Source: Symbiodinium natans (lineage: Eukaryota; Sar; Dinophyceae; Suessiales; Symbiodiniaceae). From it: DNA of 64,000 nt. Where the stretch lies: contig CAJNDS010000668.1 in assembly GCA_905221605.1 (NCBI GenBank), forward strand, positions 452,055-516,054. The letters run 5' to 3'. Position numbers and translations under genes: made by a program. Positions 10,501 to 23,300 of this stretch are shown one piece after another (position 1 is the first letter of the stretch; each line of letters opens with the position of its first letter). The notes under the pieces are model-generated. The model did no database searches, was not told the origin of the DNA, and saw only the letters and a list, made by a program, of their open reading frames with translations.

Positions 10501-13500
10501 TTACGGCTAGGGTTTAGGGAAGGTTTAGGGTTTAGGCCTTTGAGGCGTGCAGGGTTCAATGGTTAGGGAAGCTTACAGGGTTGGGGTTTCGCGGGGGTTT
10601 GCATGGTTTTTTTTGGCTTGCGGCATGAAGATTCTTAGAGTGTAGTGTACGTCCAGAGCCCAAATTCTTGCAAGCTTGCATCCAGACCCCTAAGCCCTGA
10701 ACCCCGAAACCCGAAACTTTATACCCTAAACCCTAAATCGCCCAGGATATGGACATCATTGATCTCGAGACCATGACGTGGCTGGTCTCCACATTTCTTT
10801 ACCCTTTAATTCACTTGAGAAGCACCCTAAACCCTAAGCCCTAAAGCCTAAACACTAAACCCTAAACAGACACCTAAGCCCTGAAGCCCGCTAAACCTTC
10901 ACCACAAAGCCGAACCAGCCCTAAGCCTCACAACCCATGAGAACTGGACCTGCCTATGAGCCCTGAACCCTAAACCCTAAATCCTAAACCCTAAACCCTA
11001 AACCCCAGCCGAAGCCCCTTTAGAGCCTAAAACTCCTAAGGGCCTGAACCCCAACTCCCTAAACCCTAGACCTCTACAACCTGAAGCCCTAGCTCTCTTA
11101 ACCCCCCCCCCCCCCGTAAACCCCGAAAGGTGGATTTCAAAGCTGCGGGCTTGCAGGTTTTAGGGTATAGGGTCTTGGTTGTTTAGGGCTACTTCCTTTG
11201 CTGAGCTCACCGACCTCACCGAAACCCTAAACCCTAAACCCCAAACCCCAAACCCTAGACCCTAGACCCTAAACCCTAAACCCTAAACCCTGAGGTGGAT
11301 GCAGCCAGCTTTGTCGGGGACTTTGCCGCAGGCGCGCAACGCGCACACCATGACAGCGCCTTGTTCGGCACTGGCTCCTCAAAGTCCTACGTCTCTGGGG
11401 ACATAGAGTTTCGAGGATGTGCAGTTTAGGGTTTAGGGTTTTAGGGTTTTAGGGTTTTAGGGTTTTAGGGTTTTAGGGTTTTGGGGTTTTGGGGTTTTGG
11501 GGTTTTGGGGTTTTAGGGTTTGTGGTTTAGGGTTTAGTGCACCCCCAGAACCCCTTTTGTCAGAGCTCCTAAACCCCATACCACCCCAACCCTGAAGCGG
11601 ACAATGCACGACTACCCGAGATGTTTGCCCAAGCACATATTTTGAACCATAAAGTAGCTCAGGTCGAGTTTGTGCAAGGTTTCAAGGATCTCATTTCGAA
11701 GTGGTGTGTCTTGTGCGCTTCAGCACGCTGGAAGGAAGCGATTGGCACAGTGTCCTATGTCCTACTGCTTCTCAGACCCTAAAACCCTAAACCCAAAAGC
11801 TATGGCAGCTAGGGATCCCTGAAGCCTCAAGCCCGAAGCCCGAATTCCGTACCTGAGATTTCTGAGCCCAGGTTATCAGCACTAAGCTGTACCTGTTCGG
11901 CCGCGTGCTGAGCTTTGCAACCACGGCTTGGCTTGGATTCAAACCCGGCCTAAGCCCTGAACCCTGAACCCCAGTGCTCTAGGGTTCATAGGGCCTTAGG
12001 GTTAGGGTTGTGATTGGTAATTCTAAGCAAAGAGAAACCGACCCAGATTTTGGCTTTAGGCTTTAGGGTTGAGGACCCGCAAGTCGGCGCAAAAGTTCGG
12101 GAGCCTGGCCTTTGCACTCCCATGTGTCCATTGGCAAGAAAGCTAGCCTAGGCCCTTTAAACCCCTGAACCCTTAAACCCTTAAAAGCGATATTTCCCTT
12201 AAACGCCAGGCGCCCTTAAACCCTTCAACCCTTCAAAACGATAACCCTTAGAAACTCTAAACGCTTAACCCCTAAATCATGCAGAACCCTGAACCCTTGA
12301 ACCCTTGCAAACCCTTAAGACCCTTAACCCTTAGACCCTAAACCATGCAGTTTGCTGCCGGAGATGTCAGTTTGGTGTCCCGGGCCCTGTCCCTGTCGAC
12401 CCTAGAATTGCACCAGATGTGTTTGGCTCCGGGGTGTTGCGTTTAGGGTTTAGGCTGTAGGGTCTGCGGTTTTGTCTTATCAACAGAGACTTTAGAGCTG
12501 AGGATAATTTTAGGGTTCATATTGCCCCTTACAAGCCTATCATCATGCAAGCCCGAACCCCAAGTGCCTTTAAGCCCTAGAACCCAAACCCCAAAGCCCT
12601 TCTGCCCTTCGCCAAAAACAGGTCTGCCGTGAAAACCTCCAAAAAGTTCAAAACCCTAAGACTCAAATCCCAAGCTTAAGGTGGCCATAGTGGCAACAAG
12701 CACCTGACAGACTTGCACATCTTCGATACGCAGCGGCTCGCCATGTGCTCCTGAGTAGGGCCATATCGGGTTTAGGTTTAGGGTTTAGGGTTTAGGGTTT
12801 AGGGTTTAGGGTTTAGGGTTTAGGGTTTAGGGTTTAGGGTTTAGGGTTTAGGGTTTAGGGTTCAGGGCAACAACAAGTGAATGAACCTTGGGGTCTTTAG
12901 ATACTGGCCCGGGGCCCTGACCTGAAACATCTGTTTGAACCCTTGAGCCTGAAGCCTAGACCCCCTTAACCCTAAACCCTAAGTCCTGGGTACCCTGGGT
13001 AAACCCTAAACCCTAAACCCTAAACCCTAAACCCTAAACCCTAACCCTAAACCCTAAATGGGTAAATCCTGAACCCCCCAAGGCCCTCTTTTGATTTCAA
13101 AGTTAGCTAGGAAGGCTGGCGGCAGTAAGGTGATGGCCATGGAAGTAGGTGTGGTGTAGGGCGTGCGACTGTAGAGTCTTGGTGTGCGGGTGTAGGACTT
13201 GGGGGCTTGAGCATGGTTTTTGGGGGTGGAGGGTTGAGGGGTTTTGGGTTGAGAGGTTTTGGGTTAAGGGTTGAGGGTTTTGGGTTTAGGGTTTAGGGTT
13301 TAGGGCTAGGTGAGGGCTTTTGAATCCTGCATGGCAATGAGGAAGCTCCACTGGAGCCAGCCAGACATCCTGGGCACACCACCACCAGGATCCCCGCTTG
13401 GCTTTTGGGTTTTGGGGCTTCAGGGTATGGGGTCGCAAGTTTAGGGTTTGGGGTTTAGGGTTTAGGGTCTAGGGTCTGTGCTAGAAGTTTGTGTGAAGTG

Positions 13501-16500
13501 CTGGCCATGTTTTGTTGTTGTTGCAGTTTGGCTGCGGGGCTTTCTTGACGGTGAAGATGGGCACCCAAAACACGCAAGCCGAACCGCTTCCCTGCAGCCC
13601 TATAGCCCTTAACACCTGGAACTTGGGATGTTCCCCCTTGAACTACCAGTCCTTAATCGGGATTCGTGTACCCCCTATTGTAATCCCTATTCATTCTGTT
13701 AGTTTGGGGGGGAACATCCCAACCTTTAACCCTGGAACCCAGCATTCTTTTCCGTGTTCTCGGCAGGCCTTTCTGCACGACACACCCTTAACCCTGACCT
13801 CAAAAGCCCGAGGCCCCAAACCTATAAACCCTCAAACCCTTAAAACCCCCAAACCCCCCCTAATTGAACCCCTAAAGCCTGTAGCACTTCAGTTCCAAGG
13901 TCCTTAAGGGAGGAGGCTAAGGTGCTGGAGGTTTCCAGAAAGCCTCATGGAACCTTAAGGGAAGCCTCGGAAGCCATACAAGGGGATTAGTAGGGTTTAG
14001 GGTTTAGGGGGTTTAGGGGGTTTAGGGGGTTTAGGGGGTTTAGGGGGTTTAGGGGGTTTAGGGGGTTTAGGGGGTTTAGGGGGTTTAGGGGGTTTAGGGG
14101 GTTTAGGGTTTAGGGGAGGCTTTGGAGTCTTGGGGGATCACTGTAGGTCATAGTGTTTGTGGCCCATTGGTCTTCAGGGTTTAAAGGGCTTGTAGGTTTT
14201 AAAGGGTTTAGGGATTGTTTCAAGGGTTTAGGATTTTGGGGGCTGAGGGTCTAGGCTTACTTACCTACCCTCCTTGGATCCTCCCCCCCGCCCCTGGACA
14301 CCAAAGCCCCAAACCCCTCAATGGTCTGAAAACCTGCAAAACCCTCTCTAAAACCCCTACGTGCGCCATCCTAAAACTGCGCCCCTAACACCGCGAAAAG
14401 CCTACGGCGAAAGCCCCTCAAACTCTTTGTAGGGTTTAGGGCTTAGGGCTTAGGGCTTAGGGCTTAGGGCTTAGGGTTTAGGGTTTAGGGTTTAGGGTTT
14501 AGGGTTTAGGGTTTAGGGTTTAGGGTTTAGGGTTTAGGGTTTAGGGTTAGGCGACCTCCGTGCTTGATGCAACAGGACTTCGCGGACACACCGCGAACCT
14601 GATTGGCTCAGGGCCTCAGCAGGTTTACCAGGACGGGCTGGTATAGGGTTGATTATGGGGATTATAGGGCCGAATAGCCCGTCCTGGTATTGCAAGGTCC
14701 TGAAGGGAGGTTTTGGGTTTAGGGTCAAGGAGGGTAGGTAGGTCCAAAAGAGTTTAGGGTCTAGGAATCCCTACCTGCCCCTGTGAACACCGAAAACTCC
14801 CGAACCCGAAAGGCCTAGGGGTTAGGGTTCGGAGGGTGTTCTGAAAATTTGAGCCTCGGATTGAACCATTTTCTCTGAAGGTTCGTGTTGAATTAAGGTT
14901 CTGGCGATGGATCCCCCGAATCCTCTCATCCCGAAATCCCTTGAAACCCTGAAGTGAAAGCCTCCTCCTCCTCCTCCTCCTCCTCCTCCTCCTCCTCCTC
15001 CTCCTCCTCCTCCTCCTCCTTGTCTTCACCGTTTTCGAGCGAAACTCCCCCAAGACACACGCCCAGGTCACAAAATTTTCCTCTTCGGCGGCTACGATGG
15101 CAAGGGTAGAACAAACGAGCTGTACATCCTTGACACAGCCGAGGTCGGCCTCAGGGGTGCTTGGATGAACTCGGAGTATCCGAAACCCTGAGCTTAAACA
15201 GGACCTTGTGCCCCTTTGTTGGTGTTTAGGTCACTTACAAGGCCCTCTAAGCCAAAAGGGTACCCTTTTTTCTTAGGTTGCTCTTGGGTCTAGTATCTCT
15301 ACGCCCCAAGCCTCATGCAGTTGCCTCTTATAGCTGACTATTCAATATTTTCTTGGCGTGTACGACCTTTGACAAGCTTCGCTTGCAGTTGTCCTACATC
15401 TGTTTTTTTTCCACTGACACCGCAAGGTTTGACCTCATTACCAGTGCGGTAAAAAGGCGAGTGTTACTTTCCTCTACTGCAGGGAAATCTCAACTTGTAC
15501 TCATACTTCGGAATCCTTTTCTATGGACCCCCCTTCCCCAACCACATACCCCCCCCCCTGCGGCCAACAGAAGCATGGTTCATCTCGCGCTACCAACAGC
15601 ACGTAAGCAACAGCAAAATTGCGGCACTTACCCTGAACCACCTAAACCCTAAACCCAAAACCCTAAACCCTAAACCCGCTTGAGCAGGCCAAGTGGGTGC
15701 GCCCCACCTGGCCGACCGAGTCGCCACACACGCCGCCGGGAAGGCAGCGCCACAGCGCCTCGCTCATAGGCCCGCGTGGAGTTTCGTTTCGGGGTTTCGG
15801 GGATTTGGGAGTTTTGGAGTTTCTTTTTGGGGTTTTTTGGAGATTCGGAGTTTCTTTTCGGGGTTTCGGGGTTTTGTTGTCGATTGGGTTTCGTGCTTGT
15901 TGAGGCTTCCCGAAAAATAGTCGCAGCAATGGGCTGTGCGCGCTTGAGTTGTGAGTATTGATGGGTACTCTGGAGTCCAGGCAGGGATTTTGGCTTGGAG
16001 GGTTCGGGCGACTGCTAGTTAACCCTAAACCCTAAACCGATTGACTCTTTGAGTGCTATAAGGAACAAGCTTAGATTGTGCCCCTAAATGGTTCTCCCAG
16101 TTTGGCCCGGATATTGCTTAGCGAATTTTACGACATCCTGCCTAAAACCGCAGGGTACAACCTCAGAGGTCCATGGTCGAGTCCCTTGATTTGAGCCGAG
16201 GGTTCAGCGTTTAGGGTTCAGGGTTTAGGGCTTAGAGTATTGTCTAACCCTGGACCCTGAACTTGGCGTGTTCCCCTGTATACTAGCAGCCCTTGATGGG
16301 TATAGTACTCCTGACTATGAGCCTATGAAGGCCTGGTAGTACAAGGGGGAACATCCCAACCCTAATCCCTAAACCCTAATCCCTAAACCCTAAAACCCTG
16401 AACCCTAAACCCAAACACCTTCTGAGGCTCAGGGCTCCGGTATTGCGTTTTGTGTCGGAAGGTTCGTCGAGGCTTTCGTTTTCAGGATTAGGATGTTCCC

Positions 16501-17338
16501 GCTGCTGAGTGGCATACCAGGGACCAGGACATCGATTACGGGGGGTACTCTGGTGACAAACCCCAAGCCCTAAACCCTAAACCCTAACCCCAAACCCTAG
16601 ACCCATCGTGGCACTTGTTTGCCTCCCCCCCCCCCCCCCCCCCCCCCGCAAAGCCCAAATCCTAAGCTGCCTCCGTCAACCCCAAGCCCTGAAACCTGAA
16701 ACCTCTAAACCCCAAACCCCAACCCCCCCAAAAACCGTGACCCCTAAACCGTATCTGAGTCTCTGATTCTTATAGGGAACCAAGGCTGATCAAGCCCTAA
16801 ACCCCAAACCCGCAACCCTCAACCCTAAGCCCCAAACCCCAATCCTCAACCCTAAGCCCCAAACCCTAAACCCTATCCCGAAACCCTCAACCCTAAACCC
16901 TAAACCCTAAACCGTACACCCTAAACACTGAAGGGTCGAAGCGCATCTACATCTTTGGTGGCTTCGATGGCAACAAGTGGCTCCTTGGGTGGCAGTTCTT
17001 GGGTTTACAGTGGGGTTTGGGGTTTAGGGTTTAGGGTTTAGGGTACGGGTTTTAGGGTTTAGGGTTTAGGGTTTAGGGTTTAGGGTTTAGGGTTTAGGGT
17101 TGGAGCTTATAGGGTTTGTGGGTCAGGGCTGTTGGCAAACTCCCTAAGAAAACTGCTGGTAACCCTGTCCGTCGTGTCACCTCTGCACCCTGAACCCTAA
17201 ACCCTGAACCCTAAAACCGAAACCCTAAACCCTAAACCCTAAACCCTAAACCCTAAACCTCTGTTGACCCAGAACCTGGTGACACAGCGCTGCCCAAGGC
17301 TCAATGACCTGCACGTCCTGGATGTGGGAAGACTGGAG
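4511..17338 (+). CDS. Kelch beta-propeller portion (six blades) of the Kelch-BTB gene
   Basis: Blade cores with the di-glycine motif are LYLFGGWNG (4513), VHGGHDG (6256), YMFGGYDG (10445), LYLFGGHSG (split 11872/12681), IFLFGGYDG (15072) and IYIFGGFDG (16942). Each is followed by an N-D-L/M-H-(I/V)-L-D type strand and a Trp strand, then an A-R-x-x-H-T type strand. Examples are NDLHVLDV at 17299, SARNNHTTA at 5414, SARACHTLTRL at 8979, ARNAHTMT at 11295 and RQRHSASLIG at 15688. A single blade is usually spread over three or four exons. Six blades would close a propeller, usually a protein-binding surface. Confidence 0.85.
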
Positions 17339-20300
17339 GAGCAGCAGATACAGGGCCACGGGCACCACGAAACCGTGTCGATCTAAGCTCTTGCAGTTTA
17401 GGGTTTAGGGTTGAGGGTTTAGGGTTGAGGGTTTAGGGTTTAGGGTTTAGGGTTTTTTATTGGTATTGCCTGGCTGCAGGAGAGTGCGCTGAATGATGTC
17501 GCGGTGCACACTCTGATAGAGAACATGGGAAGGCCAACCAAACCTTCCCCTTCTACGTTCTGGTTGCGTATCTTCTTGACTCTTTGGGTGTAGTATCGGG
17601 AATGGGTTGTGAGGAGGTCTGGGCTTGAGTTGGGCTTGAGATGTGTGTGGGCTTCAATATTTAAGCCCTAGCACTTCAACAATGATGCGTTGCACTAGTC
17701 ACCTTACATGAAGAAAGTACTCAATAATCCCAGGGAAGTCGTTTGTGTTCTTGGCTGTAAAAGATCAGGGAGATCTGATCTTTGCAGTCAAAAATGTCGA
17801 GTCAAGCTATGGTTGTGCAAATTTCTACCAGTTCCCCTGCCGTAGGTAAGATTTTAAAGCATATCCCAAATCACTGTTTGATCCTGAGAAAACCCGAACA
17901 TGTTCGTACGAAGTGCAGCGTGCCTGCTTAAGGTCGGCAGACAAGTTCTGTTCATGCTGCTCGAAGCCTAAACCCTGAACGCGAGATCCTATACCCTCGG
18001 GCCCTATAATTAACAGACATTAGATGCCGCCAGGTCTATAACCTTAAAAGCGACGTCATACACTGCGTAAAGTTAGGAATCCGAAGCCGTGTATATAATA
18101 ATAGTTCGGCATTCAAGTAGGGTTGCGTTTGTCCTCCCTCAAAAACAAGGCGCTCGCTAGATAGTTTAGGGTTTAGGGTTTAGGCCCTGAAGCCATCGAA
18201 GTCCTACTCTTCCCGATGTCTGAAGCATCTCAGGTCCGAGGGTGGGGTTGAGGAGTTTTAGGGTTTCTAGGCTTTAGGTTTTTTCGGGTTTAGGCTTAGG
18301 GCTGTCAGGTCCGGGTCCAGGCCGTAGAGTAGGTTAGAAGGTCTGTCCCTTTCACGGCAGGCTCCTGAAGAGTCACGAGTTTAGCGACATTGTCTTCCTG
18401 GTGGAAGGGAAGCCGGTCTACGCGCACAAGGCCGAACGGGACCCTAAACCCTAAACCCTAAACCCGAAACCCTAAACCTAAACCCTAAACCCTAAACCCT
18501 AAACCCTAAACAATCAAAAGCACCTCATGCCTGTGGCCATGGGGCTTGATCTCAAGATCTGGGCATGATAGTACCCCCTACACTAAGCCCCTGAAAAGGG
18601 ATGACAGTACCCCCCTAGGGTTTAGGGTTTAGGGTTTAGGGTTTAGGGTTTAGGGTTATCAACCCCTTCAAAAGGATGGTGGTTCCCCCCCCCCCCCTAC
18701 TATAAACCCCTTAATAGGGATGATAGTACCCCCCCACCCCCCCCTAGCATAATCCCTACTAAGGAGCTGTTTGTAAAACGGGGAACATCCCAACCTCAAC
18801 CCTCAACCATGGCTCGAATCAACTTGTGCAGGGGAATGCCTTGTTCGCAGTGAAGTTTAGGGTTTAGGGTTAGGGTTTAGGGTTTAGGGTTTAGGGTTTA
18901 GGGTTTCTTTGACGAGCGAGTCTACCGGGTCACAACTGCTTTCTCAACCCCAAAGCCCAATTCATTCTACCGTGCCCTGAACCTAAATGCTAGGTAAGAA
19001 CCCTACCCCCTAAACCCTAATTTCACCCTAAACCCGAAACCCTAAACCCTAAACCCTAAACCCTAAACCCTAAACCCTAAACCCTAAACCCCAAACCCTA
19101 GCTACACCCGAAACCCTAAACCCTTACTCTATGAACCAGCTTCGGAGGGCGTCAACAGGGCACCGGGCCAAGACCCTACACCCCAGACATCGCTTTCTTG
19201 AGAATCAAGCAAGCATCCTGCTTTCGCGATTCAGCCCTGAGCCCTTAACCCTGAAGTACTCCCTAAACCCTAAACCCTAAACCCTACGCCCCCGAAGATT
19301 TACTGGACTCCGAACCTTACAGCCTAGAGCACCTAAGCTCGCAAAAAGCCCACCGCAAGCCCCTGAACCCTAAACCCTTAACCCTATACCCTAAACCCTA
19401 ACCCTAAACCCTAAACCCTGAACCCTCAGAGGCCATCCTGGTGGCGCAGTGCGAGCACTTTCGGGTCGGGCTCTTGAATCCGCGGGGCTTGAGTGGAATC
19501 CTGCTTTCGAGGTTTGACTTACAGGGGTGGGTTTTGGGGTTTAAGCTTTAGGGTTTAGGGTTTAGGGCTACAAGTTTCGGGGCCTTAACAATTCGAAATG
19601 GGTCTTGGGGGTTATCGTATAATTATACAGGGACCATGATGGAATAATATTAGTAATCATTCCGACACGGATATTACCCCTGAATCAAGGCTTAGGGGTG
19701 TGGGGTTTAGGGTTTAGGGGTTCAGGGCTTAGAGTTTGCAATGCTGGTACCTTTGCAGTTAGAAAATGAGCGAACCCACCCCCCATGATATCGATACCGG
19801 TTAACCCTAAACCCTAAACCTCAAACACTAAACCCTAAACCACCTTTCCTCCAACCCAAACCAAAAGTTCGGGGCCCACGTAACACTTCTCTGGTCCTTG
19901 GTTTTTGAGTAGAGGGATGTTATGATGGCGGGTGGCCGGGGGGATAGTCTGCATAAAGCTACCCGAACCTGTAAATCCCTAAACCCCTAAACTTTGCGCT
20001 AAACCCCTACAAGCATAAAGCTCGATGACTTTGTTAGAGGAAGCTTACAGTCTCTGATTACTATAGGGGTCGGAATACTGACTAATACTACTCACTTCCG
20101 GTCCCCGTAAAATTAGACTATAATAACCCCCAAAACCCTTTTCGAATTGTTAAGGCCCCTAAACTCGTAGCCCTAAACCCTAAACCCTAAACCCTAAACC
20201 CTAAACCCTAAACCCTAAACCCTAAACCCTAAACCCTAAACCCTAAACCCTAAACCCCCGGGGGTCCCAAGCGACCCCAGAGCCTCGTTCCCCTAGCTGA

Positions 20301-23300
20301 GGGCTTTGTGCGCGTTGCGGCACCCTGGTTTAGGGTTTAGGGTTTAGGGTTTAGGGTTTGTGAGCTACAACAAGCTTTGAATCTTTGAACAGCACGCTGA
20401 AGCACCTAAAGGAACAAAGCCCTTGTTTTTAGGAATAGGCCTGAAATCATACTAAGGAACCTTGGTATGATTTATGGTGCATTCCTTAATGAGGGGTTTT
20501 TTTGGGGCTCTTTGGGTACCAAAAAATACTCAGCAGACAGTTTTTGGGGGGTCGACTTTTGCGTGCACAGCGCCACTTGGAGGGTAGTCATGTAAGTAGG
20601 GTGAAAGGTACCCTAAATTCGGTTTTAACTATAGTCACCATACTTATAACCCTAACTACCCTAACTACCCTAACTACCCTAACTACCCTAACTACCCAAA
20701 TCAACCTCCAAGCAGGCCATGTTTGCGGGCGGGCGCTTTGCCGAGTCCCGCGAGGCAGAACTCCAGGGGTTTACTTGGGACGTGCATGGGTTTAGGGTTT
20801 AGGGTTTAGGGTTTAGGTTTCAGGGTTCAGGGTTGGTTTAGGGCTTACACCTGGTGGTTAGTGGGTAGTTAGAAGCAGGGTTGTAAGTATGGTAGCTATG
20901 CTTCTGACCCTGTTTCGGGTACTTCTAACCCTACTTAGAACTACCCAAATGAACCTCCAAGTAGGGTTACCCTAAGCCCGAAACCCTAAACCTTAAACCC
21001 TAAGCCCTAAATGGGGTTTAGGGAGCGAATCTTCAAGATTCTACGGCCATGCTTCGAAGAGGCAGAGATTGAGATCCCGCAGTGGAGCCATACGGCGTTC
21101 ACGGCCATGTTGGCCGGGGTGCCCAGAGCGTGAAGTATCTACATAGCCCCCGAAGGCTCGAAACCCTAAACCCTCAACCCAAAACCTAGTGTGTAGACCA
21201 ACCCTAAACCCTCAACTAAGCACTGAGACCCAAAATGGCGGTTTTCGAGCATAGTTAGCGGTACCCTTTGGGGCTCCCTTGAAAGGGATTCTATTCTATT
21301 TGGGGTATACAGGGTACCCCTATTTTGGGAAAGGCCCAAATTGCCCAAGGGTTGACCTTTCAACTTTCAAGGCCGATAAGGTGAGTGAAGAAGGGCTCTC
21401 TGATTGACCAGTTATGCATAGGGTTTACAAGGGTTGGTGGTCTCTTTAAGTAGAGTTTCTGGTTTATAGGGCATATAGTCGGGGTTCTTGTCAGGGTATC
21501 TAGGGGCTACATTAAGGTATAAGGGCAACAGATAAAGAGGCCACCGGCCTTCATAACATAGGGTTTTTCTGGGCGTTAAAGGGCGCACGCTGTTTTTCTC
21601 ACAAGGCATGTTATGCATAGAGCGTCTTAAGGTTCTTGTGGTTTCCGTATGATTCTACGCATGTTCCATACATGTTATAATTATAAGGTTGCTTCTAAGG
21701 TCTTGATTGTGCCTACGCTGTAGGGTTCTGGGGTTTAGGGAATGGACCGGATGTGACTCAGCAGAAATCTGGTTTGAAGTCGTCTGCAGTCATGCTTTAG
21801 GCTCAAGTTTGAGTTGTCCTTAAACCCTAAACCCTAAACCCTAAATCTTAAACCCTAAACCCTAAACCCTCATGATGGGATGGGTTCTCGGCCGCTTCCG
21901 AGCATGGGCCTCGGCCTTGTTGCCTTTGGCCACCCTTCTTGTCCCTGTGCTGGCCTATGCTCTCGTTCTGCCACAGGCAAAGCCTGGGGCTCGCATAACG
22001 ATGCGGCACTACTCCGTAAACCTCACGGATCTTCTGTCGGCTCAGGAAGTGTGGGGACTGGAGGGCGTGGCCTCGGGAGAAAGAGTGCTTGAGGCAGCGG
22101 AGCAGCTTGCCACGTCTTTCATTCAGCTTGAAAAGGATGCAGAAACGAAGCTGTACCTCAGGGAGCTGGCAGATGCAACTACTACTCTCTTTGGCCGCTT
22201 TAAGGCACGGGTCAGTTACTTCCTACTCTGGTCGCTTCAATACTACTTGGGCTGGAGCCGGCCGGACGCCTCTGGCTTTGTTGGCAATTCACTGTATGTA
22301 GCTTCTGAGAAGCAGTTCGAGCTCTTATTAGCACGAGCCATGCCTGATCTTGACACAGCAAAGAGAAGTTCCCTCAGGCTCTTGGATGTTGGAAGTGGCA
22401 GGGCCACAGAGACCCAAAAGCTCACAGCTGTTCTCGAAATTGGCTCCCAGAATGTCACATGCGTGGAGACGTCGGAGCGTCAGCGCGCGGCAGTGAGATC
22501 CAAGGGCTTCAATGTCTCCAGCTCCCTGGCATTCGATGAGATTGGCATGGGGCAGCCATCTTTTGCGGTTGCGGCTCTTTTGAATGTTCTGGATCGCTGT
22601 GACGAGCCTGCTGAGCTACTCAACTCGACCTTGAACCTGCTGTCGCCAGATGGGATACTGTTGATTGCAAGCGTCTTGCCTTTCACGTCCTTTGTGCATG
22701 AAGGGCGCAAGGGTGTGAAGTGGGGGAAGCCAGGGAAGCGACGGCCAAAGTCACCACTCGCTCTGCCAAGCTTCCCTGGCAACCAGGGCTTCGAGCGTCA
22801 AGCGGCAGCCCTGCTTGCCGGCATCACCATGTCTCTGCAGGAGCATGGGCGAAAGTTTGAAGTGGGTGCTTGGGCCCGATTGCCCTATCTGTCATCTGGG
22901 AATTTCAAGAAAACTCACTTTGTGCTTGACATGTCGCTCATGGCACTAAGAGTCAAATCAGAGTGAAAAAGGTTCCTGCTGGTGCCATGCGGCAAAGCCG
23001 TCATTTGAAGCCCGAAGCCCTAATTGAACTGTGAGGTGCAGCTACTCTACGAAGGCATCCTTCTGTCAGTCAGTCCGTTTGTAACTAGGTAGGCCCTTGG
23101 GACATTTTATGTTTGCCTTAATTAAGAGGCTCATATTCAGGAATGAACCCTAAACCCTAACCCTAAAACCCTAAACCTTTTTTTGGGGTTGTTTTGGGCC
23201 ATCCTAGGAATCCCCCGCCAAGTTTACTTCAAGACACATCGACAGAGACAACCTGAAGACGATCGATCGGAAAAGGTTTGAGGATCAATTTCTGTGCCTG

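Noticed and set aside
16483-16560. Another family A foldback
   Set aside because: Only the GGATGTTCCC start is present; no right arm was found.
21019-21061. Extending the 21062 exon upstream (frame reading FKILRPCFEE)
   Set aside because: The exon at 20716 supplies the expected BTB sequence and joins in phase at 21062 through a GC donor, so no frameshift is needed.
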